DNA of 64,000 bases from positions 1-64,000 of the forward strand of contig JBQCGD010000079.1 of NCBI GenBank assembly GCA_051955985.1, read 5' to 3'. The DNA is from DATKPA01 sp051955985 (GTDB lineage: Bacteria; Planctomycetota; Phycisphaerae; WQYP01). Each line of letters starts with the position of its first letter. Position 1 is the stretch's first letter. The translations under genes and the position numbers were made by a program. This document shows, piece by piece, positions 8,506-17,079 of this stretch. Below the pieces are notes generated by a model, which searched no databases, was not told where the DNA came from, and was given only the letters and a program-made list of their open reading frames with translations.

Positions 8506-9687
8506 TCAGGTCAGTTTGATGGTGCCGCCTTCTCTTGCGGCTTTGTCGATGGCTTCGATGTAGCGGAGGTCCTTGACGCCCTCTTCACCGTTGGCCTTGA
8601 CGGGGCGGTTTTCCTTGATGCACATGGCGAGTTCGTCCATTTCGCGTGCGAAGTGATCGATTTCGTTGACGGAGGCCTCGGTGGTGCCGCCGGGGATTCC
8701 CTTTTCCGGGTTGGCCCTGGCGGCGAATTCGAGTTTCTGGCCGTGATAGCCGTAGGCCTTGGAGACGAAGGCGGAACCTTCTTCGCCGCCGAGCGCGTAG
8801 AACTTCACGTTGCAGCCGTAGGAGCAGGTGGCGTTCATGATGGCGCCGGAGGGGAAGCGCATGGTCCAGGTGTAGGATTCGGGGCAGCCGTCGGCGGGGT
8901 TCCAGCGGGAGTCGTTGGGGGTGGAGTATGTGTAGGCGGAGACTTCGACGGGGTCTTCGCCGAGGATGAAGCGGGTGGTGTTGAGGCAGTAGATGCCGAT
9001 GTCGGAGAGGCCGCCGAAGCCGGAGAGGGATTTGTCGGTGCGCCAGGAGCCGGGGTGTTCGTTCTGGCAGTTGGTGGCGTTGACGACTTTGATTTTGCCG
9101 AGGGCCTTGGCGGCGATGAGCTTCTGGACCATAAGGGTGAGGGGTTCATACTGGAGGCGGTAGGCGACCATGAGTTGTTTGTTGGCGGCTTTGCAGGCAT
9201 CGACCATGCGCTGGCAGTCGGCGGAGCTGTTGGCCATGGGCTTTTCGCAGAGGACGTGCTTGCCGGCCTTGGCGGCGCGGATGGTGTACTCGGGGTGCAT
9301 GGCGTTGGGGAGGACGATGTAAACGACTTCGATGTCGGGGTTGTTCTTCATGTCGTCGTAGTTGTCGTAGGTGTAGATGTTTTTGGGATCGAGGCCGTAT
9401 TTTTCGGCGAGCGGCTTGCCCTTTTCGTCGGGGTGGCCGGTGACGAGGGCGGCGAGCTTGCAGTGGTCGGTCATAGGGATGGCGGGGAGGATCTGGTTGA
9501 TGGAAAGGCGGCCGAGTCCGACGACGGCGAACCCGACGCGGCGCGTGTCGGGGTTGGGAACTTTGACGGGCTCGGGTTTGTCGGGGAGGAGCTTGCCGTC
9601 GATGGGGGCGTTGGCCCTGGCCACGAGCGCGGCGGCGCCGACGACACCCGCCGTGAGGAACACGCGTCTGGAAAGATCGTCTGCCAC
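8506..9687 (-). CDS. Gfo/Idh/MocA family oxidoreductase with Tat signal
   Basis: 393 residues. The N-terminus SRRVFLTAGVVGAAALVARA is a twin-arginine signal, so the folded, cofactor-loaded enzyme is exported. A Rossmann fold follows (VGFAVVGLGRLS, residues 51-62), then the catalytic EKP motif at 148-150 (HVLCEKPMA) and a second-domain segment GGLSDIGIYCLNTTRF. Such secreted enzymes are abundant in Planctomycetota and act on sugars or glycosides, sometimes as NAD-dependent glycosidases. GTG start with GAGGTG just upstream. It follows the GH31 gene by 45 bp on the same strand, so the two are probably one operon that processes an oligosaccharide outside the cytoplasm. Confidence 0.92.
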   Translation of the reverse strand: MADDLSRRVFLTAGVVGAAALVARANAPIDGKLLPDKPEPVKVPNPDTRRVGFAVVGLGRLSINQILPAIPMTDHCKLAALVTGHPDEKGKPLAEKYGLDPKNIYTYDNYDDMKNNPDIEVVYIVLPNAMHPEYTIRAAKAGKHVLCEKPMANSSADCQRMVDACKAANKQLMVAYRLQYEPLTLMVQKLIAAKALGKIKVVNATNCQNEHPGSWRTDKSLSGFGGLSDIGIYCLNTTRFILGEDPVEVSAYTYSTPNDSRWNPADGCPESYTWTMRFPSGAIMNATCSYGCNVKFYALGGEEGSAFVSKAYGYHGQKLEFAARANPEKGIPGGTTEASVNEIDHFAREMDELAMCIKENRPVKANGEEGVKDLRYIEAIDKAAREGGTIKLT

Positions 9688-9732
9688 AATTCACCTCGTG
9701 CGTTAGATGCCGGAGAAATGGCCGGGGAACGG

Positions 9733-11913
9733 TTATTGGCCCATGAAGGTCCAGTGGATTTGTTTGTAGTGCCAGGTGTTGGAGGGGGCGGGAAGGGCGT
9801 TTGCGCCGGTGGCGCCGGCCATGCCGGTGCCGGTCCAGGTGCCTTGGGCGGTTTTGCCGGCTTCGAGGACGGTCCAACTGCGTTGGTCGTGTTCAAAGTT
9901 GAAGGTGGTGCCGTCGTCGTCGTAGAGCTTCCACGAGCCGGGGGCGTCGCCGTAGTGGCGGACTTCGAGGTCGGTGGATTCGTCGGAAGTGGGGGCGAAC
10001 TCGCGTTCGGGGATCATGGGGATGATGCCGCCGTCTTTGACGAGGAGGGGGATCTGGTCGAGGGAGGGGGTGACGGTGATGGTGACGGGGGAGCCGGACT
10101 TGCCTTCGCCGGCGAGTTTGCCGGTGTAGAAGTCGAACCATTTGCCGGGGGGCAGGACGATGGTGCGGGACTTTTGTTTAGGGGCGATGGGGGCGACGAG
10201 GAGGAAATCGCCGACCATGTACTGGTCTTTGACTTCCTGGACCTTGCCGATGGCGTAGGGGTTGGCGGTGGCGTCGAGTTTACCCCCGGTGGTGGAGAGG
10301 ATGGCGGTGGCGCCTTCGATGAGGGGCATGGGGCGGATGACGGGGGTGCCTTCGTAGTGGTATTGGGCGAAGGTGGTGTACCAGTAGGGGAGAAGGCGTT
10401 CGCGGAGGACGATGGCGTCGCGGATCTGGTCTTTGACTTCGGGGTGGCTCCAGAGCTTGGTCTGCGTGGCCCAGCCGTTGAAGAGGGCGAGGGGGGAGAA
10501 GCAGACGGCCTGGGTGCGGCGGAGCATGTCTTCGCCTTCGCCGCCGCGGACTTCCGGGGACCAGAGGACGCCGGCGAAGGCGGAGTTGCCGACGGCGGTG
10601 ATGTATTCGTTGAAGTCGTAGTTGTCGTTGTAGATGACGAAGGGGAAGCGGGAGGCGCCGGCGTTGGTGCCGCGGACCTGGCCCATGGTGCGTTCGTTTT
10701 TGGCGTGGTAGAGGTCGAAGATGGTGCGTTGGAGGGTGAGGCCGTAGGTGGAGCGCATCTGTTCGCCGTCGTGGCCGGAGGGGAATTGGGCCCAGTCGGG
10801 CCAGAGCCAATTGTCGTTGCCGTCGACTTCATCGATTTTGAAGCCGCTGACGCCGATGCCGATCTGCTGGGCGTTGAGATGGTCGCCGAAGATTTTGCGG
10901 GCTTCGGGCATGGAGTAGTCGGCTACCATGCCGTTCCATACGAGGTTCGAGCCGGCGTAGGGGCGGAGTTGTTCGTAGAGTTTGCAGGAGGGTGCGACGT
11001 AGGGGTTGAACCAGAGGTTGACGTGGACGTGCTCGTCGGCGATTTTTTTGAGGAAGGCGGCGGGGTCGGGGAAGCGGGTCTTGTCCCACTCGAACGAGCC
11101 GGGGTAGGCGCAGGATTGCCAGCCGGGCTCGAGGCCGAGCATGTCGAGGGGGATGCCCTGCTTGCGGAATTCCTCGACTTCGGCGGCCGCCTTGTCGGCG
11201 GTGTAGAGCGAGGGGGTGCGGGTGAGGAAGCCGAGGCCCCACTTGGGCGGGAGCGCCCCCCCACCGCAAAGGAGGTTGAAGCGGCGGACGACATCCATGG
11301 GCGTGGGGCCGGCGAAGAGATAAATGTCAGCGCCGGGAGCGGTGAAGGCGGCCTGGAGGGAATCGGCGCGCGGGTTGGCGGCCCAGCCCTTGCCGGCGTT
11401 GCGGTCGATCGCGGGGGGCTTGGTCTTGTCGTCGATGCCGACGGCGAGGCCGACATTGACGTTGACGTAGCGTGCGGTGTTGATGAAGACGCCGTAGCCC
11501 TTGGTGGAGACGTAAAAGGGATCGGGGGCGTGGGTGCGGCCGGGGATGCCTTTCCAGTGGTCTTCGTGGAGCTGGAAGGTCATGCCGGTGCGGCGCATGG
11601 AGTTGAAATCGACGCCGAGGCCGTAGATGTTTTCGTCGAGGGCGAGGGGGAAGGAGAGGACGGTGCGGGCGCCGGTGCGGTGGGCGTCGATGGCGGACTG
11701 CTCGAGAGGGAAGGGTTGGGAGGACATGTTGCGGAGGGATCCGGTGAAAGGCTCGGCGCCGGCGGCTTTGAGGAGGTCGTAATCCTCGGGGGTGCCGACG
11801 GTGGCCTTCCAGACGCCGGGGAAGATTTCTTTCCAGGCTGGAGTTTCGGCGAACGTGGAAGATGCACAGGCCAATACGAAGAGCGCGGCGATGCCGCGGG
11901 AAGTGAGCCTCAT
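9733..11913 (-). CDS. Secreted glycoside hydrolase family 31 enzyme
   Basis: 726 residues with a cleavable signal peptide (ALFVLACASSTFA, cut after about residue 22). N-terminal beta-sandwich of GH31, then the TIM barrel: LPPKWGLGFL, the substrate-loop segment GIPLDMLGLEPGW, and the nucleophile region GVSGFKIDEVDGND with D361. A later block, FVIYNDNYDFNEYITAVGNS then GVLWSPEVRGG, resembles a GH31 subgroup that lacks the usual RWxGD acid/base motif; the acid/base is probably in the ND of that block. GH31 covers alpha-glucosidases, alpha-xylosidases and others, and I cannot choose. A strong site (CAGGAGG) precedes the ATG. Probably first gene of an operon with the Gfo/Idh enzyme. Confidence 0.9.
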   Translation of the reverse strand: MRLTSRGIAALFVLACASSTFAETPAWKEIFPGVWKATVGTPEDYDLLKAAGAEPFTGSLRNMSSQPFPLEQSAIDAHRTGARTVLSFPLALDENIYGLGVDFNSMRRTGMTFQLHEDHWKGIPGRTHAPDPFYVSTKGYGVFINTARYVNVNVGLAVGIDDKTKPPAIDRNAGKGWAANPRADSLQAAFTAPGADIYLFAGPTPMDVVRRFNLLCGGGALPPKWGLGFLTRTPSLYTADKAAAEVEEFRKQGIPLDMLGLEPGWQSCAYPGSFEWDKTRFPDPAAFLKKIADEHVHVNLWFNPYVAPSCKLYEQLRPYAGSNLVWNGMVADYSMPEARKIFGDHLNAQQIGIGVSGFKIDEVDGNDNWLWPDWAQFPSGHDGEQMRSTYGLTLQRTIFDLYHAKNERTMGQVRGTNAGASRFPFVIYNDNYDFNEYITAVGNSAFAGVLWSPEVRGGEGEDMLRRTQAVCFSPLALFNGWATQTKLWSHPEVKDQIRDAIVLRERLLPYWYTTFAQYHYEGTPVIRPMPLIEGATAILSTTGGKLDATANPYAIGKVQEVKDQYMVGDFLLVAPIAPKQKSRTIVLPPGKWFDFYTGKLAGEGKSGSPVTITVTPSLDQIPLLVKDGGIIPMIPEREFAPTSDESTDLEVRHYGDAPGSWKLYDDDGTTFNFEHDQRSWTVLEAGKTAQGTWTGTGMAGATGANALPAPSNTWHYKQIHWTFMGQ

Positions 11914-12024
11914 TCAATCCTCCTGAGATGTGGCCCCCCTACCGGGCGTTATACCGCGGGCGGGGGTGAGAGGCATGTTCTTTAACGGAGACTGGTAAAA
12001 AAAAATGCATGTTGTGGAGAACTT

Positions 12025-12044
12025 GGCCGACGGGGGCGTCGGCC
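12025..12044. repeat. Dispersed palindrome, copy 5
   Basis: Core at 12026-12043 is identical to copies 1, 2 and 4, with extended arms G/C and the ccacc flank. It lies between the GH31 promoter region and the terminator hairpin at 12063-12090. All five copies read in the same orientation, and I find none in the remaining 52 kb. Confidence 0.85.
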
Positions 12045-12062
12045 CCACCGGGCAAAAATAGA

Positions 12063-12090
12063 ACCGGGCCGATCGGGGGATCGGCCCGGT
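12063..12090 (-). terminator. Intrinsic terminator of the zinc-ribbon gene
   Basis: A perfect 12-bp inverted repeat (ACCGGGCCGATC ... GATCGGCCCGGT) around a four-base loop. On the minus strand it is followed by CTATTTTTG, giving a short U-tract. It lies about 30 bp after the stop codon of the gene at 12121-12507. Confidence 0.8.
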
Positions 12091-12120
12091 ATTCACTTCG
12101 TATGGGTTGGTCGAAAAAGC

Positions 12121-12507
12121 TTAGCGACCGGCGCGCTGGGACTGGAAGCAGTCACGGCAGTAGACGGGACGGGAGCCGCTCGGTTTGAACGGGACCTCGG
12201 TCTGCTGTCCGCACTGGGCGCAGGTAGCGGGGAACATCTGACGGGGGCCGCTGCTGAAGCCGCCACGGCCACCACCGCCGCCGCCGTAGCCGCCACGTCC
12301 GCCGCCGCCGCGGTTGCCGCCGTAGCTGCTGTTGCCGCCTTCGCGGTTACCGCTGGTCTGGGAAGCCTTGCGGGCATCGCGGCAGGTTTTGCAGCGTTTG
12401 GGTTCGTTGGTGAAGCCCTTTTCAGCGAACCGCTGCTGTTCGTCGGCAGTGAAGGTGAACTCCGCACCGCAATCGACACAAATGATGGTCTTGTCCTCGT
12501 ACGACAT
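12121..12507 (-). CDS. Zinc-ribbon protein, CxxC-x17-CxxC type, with glycine-rich linker
   Basis: 128 residues from ATG 12507, with GGAG six bases upstream; a frame open far upstream is not used. Two zinc ribbons: Cys10/13 with Cys39/42 (the ICVDCGAEFTFTADEQQ type) and Cys96/99 with Cys117/120, the latter with exactly 17 residues between CxxC pairs (CAQCGQQTEVPF ... VYCRDC). Between them is a low-complexity linker of Gly, Arg and Ser (about 52-88) like RGG boxes of RNA-binding proteins. Role unknown; binding of RNA or DNA is a reasonable inference. A good promoter (12608-12637) and terminator flank it, so it is a single-gene unit. Confidence 0.88.
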   Translation of the reverse strand: MSYEDKTIICVDCGAEFTFTADEQQRFAEKGFTNEPKRCKTCRDARKASQTSGNREGGNSSYGGNRGGGGRGGYGGGGGGRGGFSSGPRQMFPATCAQCGQQTEVPFKPSGSRPVYCRDCFQSQRAGR

Positions 12508-12607
12508 GTGCTCTCCGGGAAGCAAACTGGGAAATGAACCTGGGCGGTTGCGGGGATAGGCGACTTGCCAACCACGAACTCGGGCGCGACAGCCCACTTG
12601 GCCCATT

Positions 12608-12637
12608 ATTGTAGCCATATTAAATCGAACTTGACAA
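12608..12637 (-). promoter_or_regulatory. Sigma70-type promoter for the zinc-ribbon gene
   Basis: On the minus strand: TTGTCA (12632-12637), an 18-bp spacer, TACAAT (12608-12613). The 5' leader would be about 95 bases before ATG 12507. This is one of the few AT-rich spots in the surrounding 12 kb. Confidence 0.65.
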
Positions 12638-12776
12638 TAGCGGCGCAGGGCGTGCCGGAGCGATGGAGGGGGGATGAGGGGAAGATGGACAAGAGAAGGT
12701 GGCCAAGCGTGAGGGCGGGGTTGTCCATCTTCTTTGCTCCATATATCGCGATTAAGAATTCTCCACGCGAGCGGGG

Positions 12777-15700
12777 TTACCGGCGGAGGCTGGGGTCTGC
12801 GCCGAGCGTGCCGTGAAGGCGCGTCAGGTAGGCCTCCGAGGACGCCCGGAGAATCTCCGCTTGCACGTAATTTTTGCGGTGGTTGAGTCCGAGGCGGATC
12901 GCCTCGTTGCGGTAGGCGGGCTTGGCGCTGAACTCGTCGAGATACTTCAGGTGGCGGTTCCAGAGAGCGACGTCGATGGTCTGCTTGGCGCGGAGGCGAT
13001 CCTCGTACCAGGAGGAGGTCATGACATATTCGCGGGTGAAGAGTTCGCGAATTTCGGGGTGGTGCACGTCTTTGCCCTGGTAGGCGCCCGTGGCCATGAT
13101 CTGCAGGAGCGCCCGGAGCGGCGGGCAGGCGTCTTCGATGGAGCCATCCTCGAGGTACTGTTTGGCGACGCGCTGCTGCACCTCGCAGATGTGCTTGATG
13201 CCATCGACGTAGGCGGCGAAGTCCTGCGTTTCGGGGCGGAGGATCTGGTCGTCGAAGACCTTGGCGGGGTTGTCGAAGAGGCGGCCGAAGTAGGCGGAGA
13301 CGAACTTGGAGGTGATGCGGTAGCCGAGGCGGGAGGCGAGGATCTTTTCGCCCTGGTGCTCGAAATCGGCGAGGCGTTCGAGGTGTCCGTGGGCGATCAG
13401 GTTGCGCGGGTCGCGTTCCGAGGGAGCGAGGCGGCACCAGATTTCCGGCACGAGGAGGGAGATGTCGTGATCGATCCGGACGCGCGGCCCGACGTTGCCG
13501 GCGGAGGTGGAGAAGCCGGCGAGGCCGGTGAGGATGTAGGACATGAGGGCGTTGTTGAGGTCGGCGATGGGGCGGAGCGCGTTGAAGGGGGACTTCGTCA
13601 GGGCCCCTTCGGAGCCGGCGCCGGTGGTGGAGGGGGACTTCCCGGTGAGCGAGGAGATGAAGTCCATGAAGAGTTCGGGGAGTTCCTGGTAGTGGATGGG
13701 GTTGTAGACGGCGAGCCCGCGGATGCCGGCGGCCTTGTCTTCGGGGTTGTTGCGCCGGCCGACGAGGACGGCGTTGACGGGCGTGAGCACGGGATGGCCG
13801 GCGGGGGTGGCGCGGGCGAAGCGCATGGACTGCTGCGCGAGATAGACGGAGAACGGGTCGAGCAGGTCGGGGCGGGTCTGCAGGTAGCGCGGGTTCTTGG
13901 AGGGTTTGCCATCGACGATGCGCGGGTGATCGGAGGCGACAACGTAGGGGGCGTGGGTTTCGACGGCTTCGCGCAGCAGGGCCTGCATCGGCTGCGTGAA
14001 TTTTTCAAAATCGACGACGTGATCGACGATCGCCTTGGCCTGCTCGGGGCGCAGCGGTTCGAAATTCGAAATGAAGTTGTCGGGCTGGGCGAGGTCGTGC
14101 TCGGTCTGCTTGTCGAGGCCGCGGTGAATGGCGTCGTCGGGCCGCTGGAAAAGGCGGTATTCGCAGTTGATGGCGAACTTGTAGGCGACGGCGAGCCCGG
14201 AAGAGGCGGCGTACGTTTTGATCAGGGAGCTGGCCTGGGTGGCGGGGACCACGACGGAGGCGGAGATATCGTCTTCCATCTGGATCTTGTGGGCGGCGGC
14301 GAAATCCTGGCGGAGCTTGAAGGTGCGCCAGTCGCCGTTTTTCTGCAGGCCGACGCGCAGATAGGTGCCGACGAGTTTGCGCGTGCCGATCTTGAGTTCA
14401 TTGCCGGACGCGCCGTTGACGATGTCGACGTGGAAATGTTCGCGCCAGTTCTCGGCCCATTCCTGCTTGTAGAAGCGCTTGATGATGAAGACGATGGCGT
14501 AGATGTGGGAGGGGATGGAACCGAGCCACGCGTTGAATTCGTCGGTGTAATCCGGGTGGGGCGTAAGCAGCTTGATGACGGAGCCGAGCGAGCGTTCGGG
14601 GCTGAGGATCGGACGCGAGGGGGAGCGCGGCGCGCCTTCGGTGGGCGGCTTGTAGGTTTTCCAGCGGTTGCCGTAATCCTTGTCGAAGATCTCCTGCACG
14701 CGATCGAGATCCTTCTGGAGGTCGGCGACGAAGATGGGCCCGTAGAGCATGTAGTCGCGGAGGCTCTTGGAAATCTCGGACTTGCCGCCGCCGGAAACGG
14801 TGCAGGGCTTGTGGCAGAAGGTGCCGTCGGCGGCGGTGCCGATAATGCGCCAGGAGGGTGCCCCGGGGTGTTTTTCGATGTGGATCTTGTAACCGGTGGG
14901 GGTCATGTAGACGTTTTCGGGAGCCAGGGGGATGGCGACTTCCTTGTCTCCCTTTTTCCACCAGACCTGGAGTCGCTTGATGGAAGCGCGGGAATCATCG
15001 GGGATGTAAATCAGGTTGGGGAATTTTTTGTCGATCCCGTGCCCTTCGGGCTGGAGGTCCATGAGGGGTGCGTAGTCGCGGACGACGTCGGCCCAGACGC
15101 GGTTGTTGCCGGCGCTGGAGTTCTGGACAAATTCATCGCCGAGGTTCCAGGAAGCGAAGGCGATGGCCCCGCCGGCGTGTTCCTCCTCGACGTTGCCGTA
15201 TAGATTGGCCGCGAAGGAGATCTGCGTTTTCACTTCCTTCTTGCAGTAGCCGTAGTAATTGTCGGCGATGAGGGTGACGATGACGCCCTCTTTGGTGCGG
15301 CAGGTAAGTTTGAAGGGGATGCCGTCGTTGTACTTGTCGGTCTCCGACTTCCAGCACATGGCGTCGCGGCGCTGCCGCTCGGTCGCCTCTTCGTAGCGCG
15401 GCAGGCCGAGGGATTTTTTCGTCAGTTGCGTGAGGTGCGGGGCGAGGATCACGCAGCCGGTGTGGCCGGTCCAGTGCTCGACATCGAGGCCCGCGTCGTT
15501 TTTCGGCAGGAAGGGGTCGCCCGCATTGCCGAAGATGGATTCGACGAAATCGAGGTTGGACACGAAGGCGCCGGGCGCGAAGAAGCGGATTTCCATCGAC
15601 TTCTCGGGGCAGACGCCGGGGACTTCCGGGCAGACGATTGGCCGCAGGAGCAGGGTGACGAAGGTCTCCGCGGGGGTGGGCTGGTTGGCGGTGAAGGGGA

Positions 15701-16250
15701 GTCGGAGGTTGTCGCGGGGCGGGTTCATGGCGGCCTGGAAGAGCGCGGCAAAGACGGCCTTGGGCACGGCGCGCTTGTCGCCGGGAATCGGCAGTCCGCC
15801 CTCGGTGACGTGGAAGGTTCCCTGGGTGGTGCGGCGGTCGTTTTTCGGGTTGTGCAGGACGCCGTTCTTGGCGCGATAGCTGGTGAGATAGTCGTTGGAA
15901 AATTCGTTGCCGACGGCCGGGAGGGAGAGTTCCCGCGCAATGCCGTGGCGTGAAAGGATGAGGGTGCGCGGCGGGAGGCGGAGCGGCTGGGGGAGCTTGA
16001 GTTCGGCGAAGTGGGAAGCGAGAAAGGCCTCGACGCGACGGTCGAGGGGGCAGCGATAATCGGAAAGGAGTCGCTGCTGCTCGGCATGGGATTCGAGAAA
16101 TCCGCGGGAGATGTCGGTGATGGAGGCGGCGGCGAAATCGGCCGGCACCGGAAGGCCGTTGCCCATCAGCAGCAGATTCACATGGCGGGTGCGATCCGGA
16201 AACGCGGAAGTGGGGAGACCGAGGGCAGAGAGTGGGTCGATTGTGGGCAT
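12777..16250 (-). CDS. Probable PPi-type phosphoenolpyruvate carboxykinase
   Basis: 1157 residues from ATG 16250; the frame opens earlier at 16397 but that start would overlap the zinc-ribbon membrane gene. The size matches the roughly 1150-residue diphosphate-dependent PEPCK, which interconverts oxaloacetate plus diphosphate with PEP, CO2 and phosphate. Seen in the sequence: DNYYGYCKKEVKTQISF followed by EEEHAGGA (about residues 335-360), and CHKPCTVSGGGKSEISKSL with Lys490, which resembles the phosphate-binding loop of other PEPCKs (GxSGxGKxxxS). No signal peptide. No neighbour explains the role. The family call rests on size and remembered motifs, so a profile search should confirm it; the gene itself is certain. 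Confidence 0.7.
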   Translation of the reverse strand: MPTIDPLSALGLPTSAFPDRTRHVNLLLMGNGLPVPADFAAASITDISRGFLESHAEQQRLLSDYRCPLDRRVEAFLASHFAELKLPQPLRLPPRTLILSRHGIARELSLPAVGNEFSNDYLTSYRAKNGVLHNPKNDRRTTQGTFHVTEGGLPIPGDKRAVPKAVFAALFQAAMNPPRDNLRLPFTANQPTPAETFVTLLLRPIVCPEVPGVCPEKSMEIRFFAPGAFVSNLDFVESIFGNAGDPFLPKNDAGLDVEHWTGHTGCVILAPHLTQLTKKSLGLPRYEEATERQRRDAMCWKSETDKYNDGIPFKLTCRTKEGVIVTLIADNYYGYCKKEVKTQISFAANLYGNVEEEHAGGAIAFASWNLGDEFVQNSSAGNNRVWADVVRDYAPLMDLQPEGHGIDKKFPNLIYIPDDSRASIKRLQVWWKKGDKEVAIPLAPENVYMTPTGYKIHIEKHPGAPSWRIIGTAADGTFCHKPCTVSGGGKSEISKSLRDYMLYGPIFVADLQKDLDRVQEIFDKDYGNRWKTYKPPTEGAPRSPSRPILSPERSLGSVIKLLTPHPDYTDEFNAWLGSIPSHIYAIVFIIKRFYKQEWAENWREHFHVDIVNGASGNELKIGTRKLVGTYLRVGLQKNGDWRTFKLRQDFAAAHKIQMEDDISASVVVPATQASSLIKTYAASSGLAVAYKFAINCEYRLFQRPDDAIHRGLDKQTEHDLAQPDNFISNFEPLRPEQAKAIVDHVVDFEKFTQPMQALLREAVETHAPYVVASDHPRIVDGKPSKNPRYLQTRPDLLDPFSVYLAQQSMRFARATPAGHPVLTPVNAVLVGRRNNPEDKAAGIRGLAVYNPIHYQELPELFMDFISSLTGKSPSTTGAGSEGALTKSPFNALRPIADLNNALMSYILTGLAGFSTSAGNVGPRVRIDHDISLLVPEIWCRLAPSERDPRNLIAHGHLERLADFEHQGEKILASRLGYRITSKFVSAYFGRLFDNPAKVFDDQILRPETQDFAAYVDGIKHICEVQQRVAKQYLEDGSIEDACPPLRALLQIMATGAYQGKDVHHPEIRELFTREYVMTSSWYEDRLRAKQTIDVALWNRHLKYLDEFSAKPAYRNEAIRLGLNHRKNYVQAEILRASSEAYLTRLHGTLGADPSLRR

Positions 16251-16389
16251 ACAGCACCGCCTTTCGAGGTGATCGAAAATACCTCCGCTTTTGGCCGAGG
16301 GCTCGTTCAAACAAACTGTTCCGCGTGTATCGATTGTTGTGGTTCGGGGGAGGCGTGTCAATGCCGCATTGCGGCAAGTTCGCTGCGCA

Positions 16390-17028
16390 TCAGGCACGGG
16401 GTTCCCGCAGGATCTTAATGAGATAATAAATAAGCTGCCCGATGGCCAGGATGAAGCAGACCTGGAAGATCAACTGGAAAACGACCTGGCCCGGGGGCCC
16501 CGCCGCCCGGCCGCCGATGAGGAACCCCTGCACCAGCACGGAGACGACGCCGAGAAGGAGCAGGAGTTCATGGAGGGAGGCCAGCACCAGCGCCACGACT
16601 GCGGAAACGAAGCCGCCCTTGCGGATCCGGATGCCGCAGATCAGGTAGACCGTTGCGATCAGGACGCCGAAGAGGCCGAAAACGATCAATACCGTTGCGA
16701 GAATCGGCGCGGGGGCGCCCGGCGGCAGCGCCTTGGGGGCGGCAAAGACCGCAACGCCGGCGCAGGCGATGCATCCCACGCCGAGGTAGCCCAGGCCGCT
16801 CAAGACAAAGAGGATCACGGACGCGCGTTTGCGGTTCCGCGATATCTCGGCGCCGCCGGGGAAGTAATCGGGTGCAATCGCCGGGACCGCCGCCACCGGC
16901 TGCACGACGCCGGGCGTCGGCACGGTGAAGGGGTTGCCGCAGGTTTCGCAGGAGAAGGTCTGGCCGGCGTATTGCTCGTCAACGGGATAAACGCGTTTGC
17001 AGTGTGGGCAGACTGCATTGATGACCAT
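16390..17028 (-). CDS. Membrane protein with N-terminal zinc ribbon
   Basis: 212 residues. Cys7/10 and Cys27/30 form an MJ0042-like zinc ribbon (AVCPHCKRVYPVDEQYAGQT then FSCETCGNPFTVP). A Pro/Ala linker follows, then about four hydrophobic segments (roughly 70-95, 108-132, 138-160 and 178-205). Typical of Planctomycetota, where such ribbon-plus-membrane proteins are common and uncharacterised. The ribbon would face the cytoplasm. It is followed on the same strand by the PPi-PEPCK gene 139 bp away. Confidence 0.8.
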   Translation of the reverse strand: MVINAVCPHCKRVYPVDEQYAGQTFSCETCGNPFTVPTPGVVQPVAAVPAIAPDYFPGGAEISRNRKRASVILFVLSGLGYLGVGCIACAGVAVFAAPKALPPGAPAPILATVLIVFGLFGVLIATVYLICGIRIRKGGFVSAVVALVLASLHELLLLLGVVSVLVQGFLIGGRAAGPPGQVVFQLIFQVCFILAIGQLIYYLIKILREPRA

Positions 17029-17079
17029 GTGGGTCCTCGCAAGCGGCGGTGTCTTGAGTTCGAAAGGACAGGTGACGAA

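Noticed and set aside
6154..11985. A very long plus-strand open frame (1943 codons)
   Set aside because: It is antisense to the debranching enzyme, Gfo/Idh and GH31 genes, which have clear family motifs. Its translation is Gly/Ala/Val/Glu-rich without domains; it stays open because stop codons are rare in this G-rich block.
147..12044. The palindromes as intrinsic terminators
   Set aside because: The hairpins are strong, but the downstream sequence lacks a consistent U-tract and copy 1 is not behind any gene. The repeat interpretation fits better.
12508..13437. N-terminal extension of the zinc-ribbon protein
   Set aside because: The extension runs antisense into the PPi-PEPCK gene and has low-complexity Arg/Pro content. 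ATG 12507 has a ribosome site and a promoter upstream.
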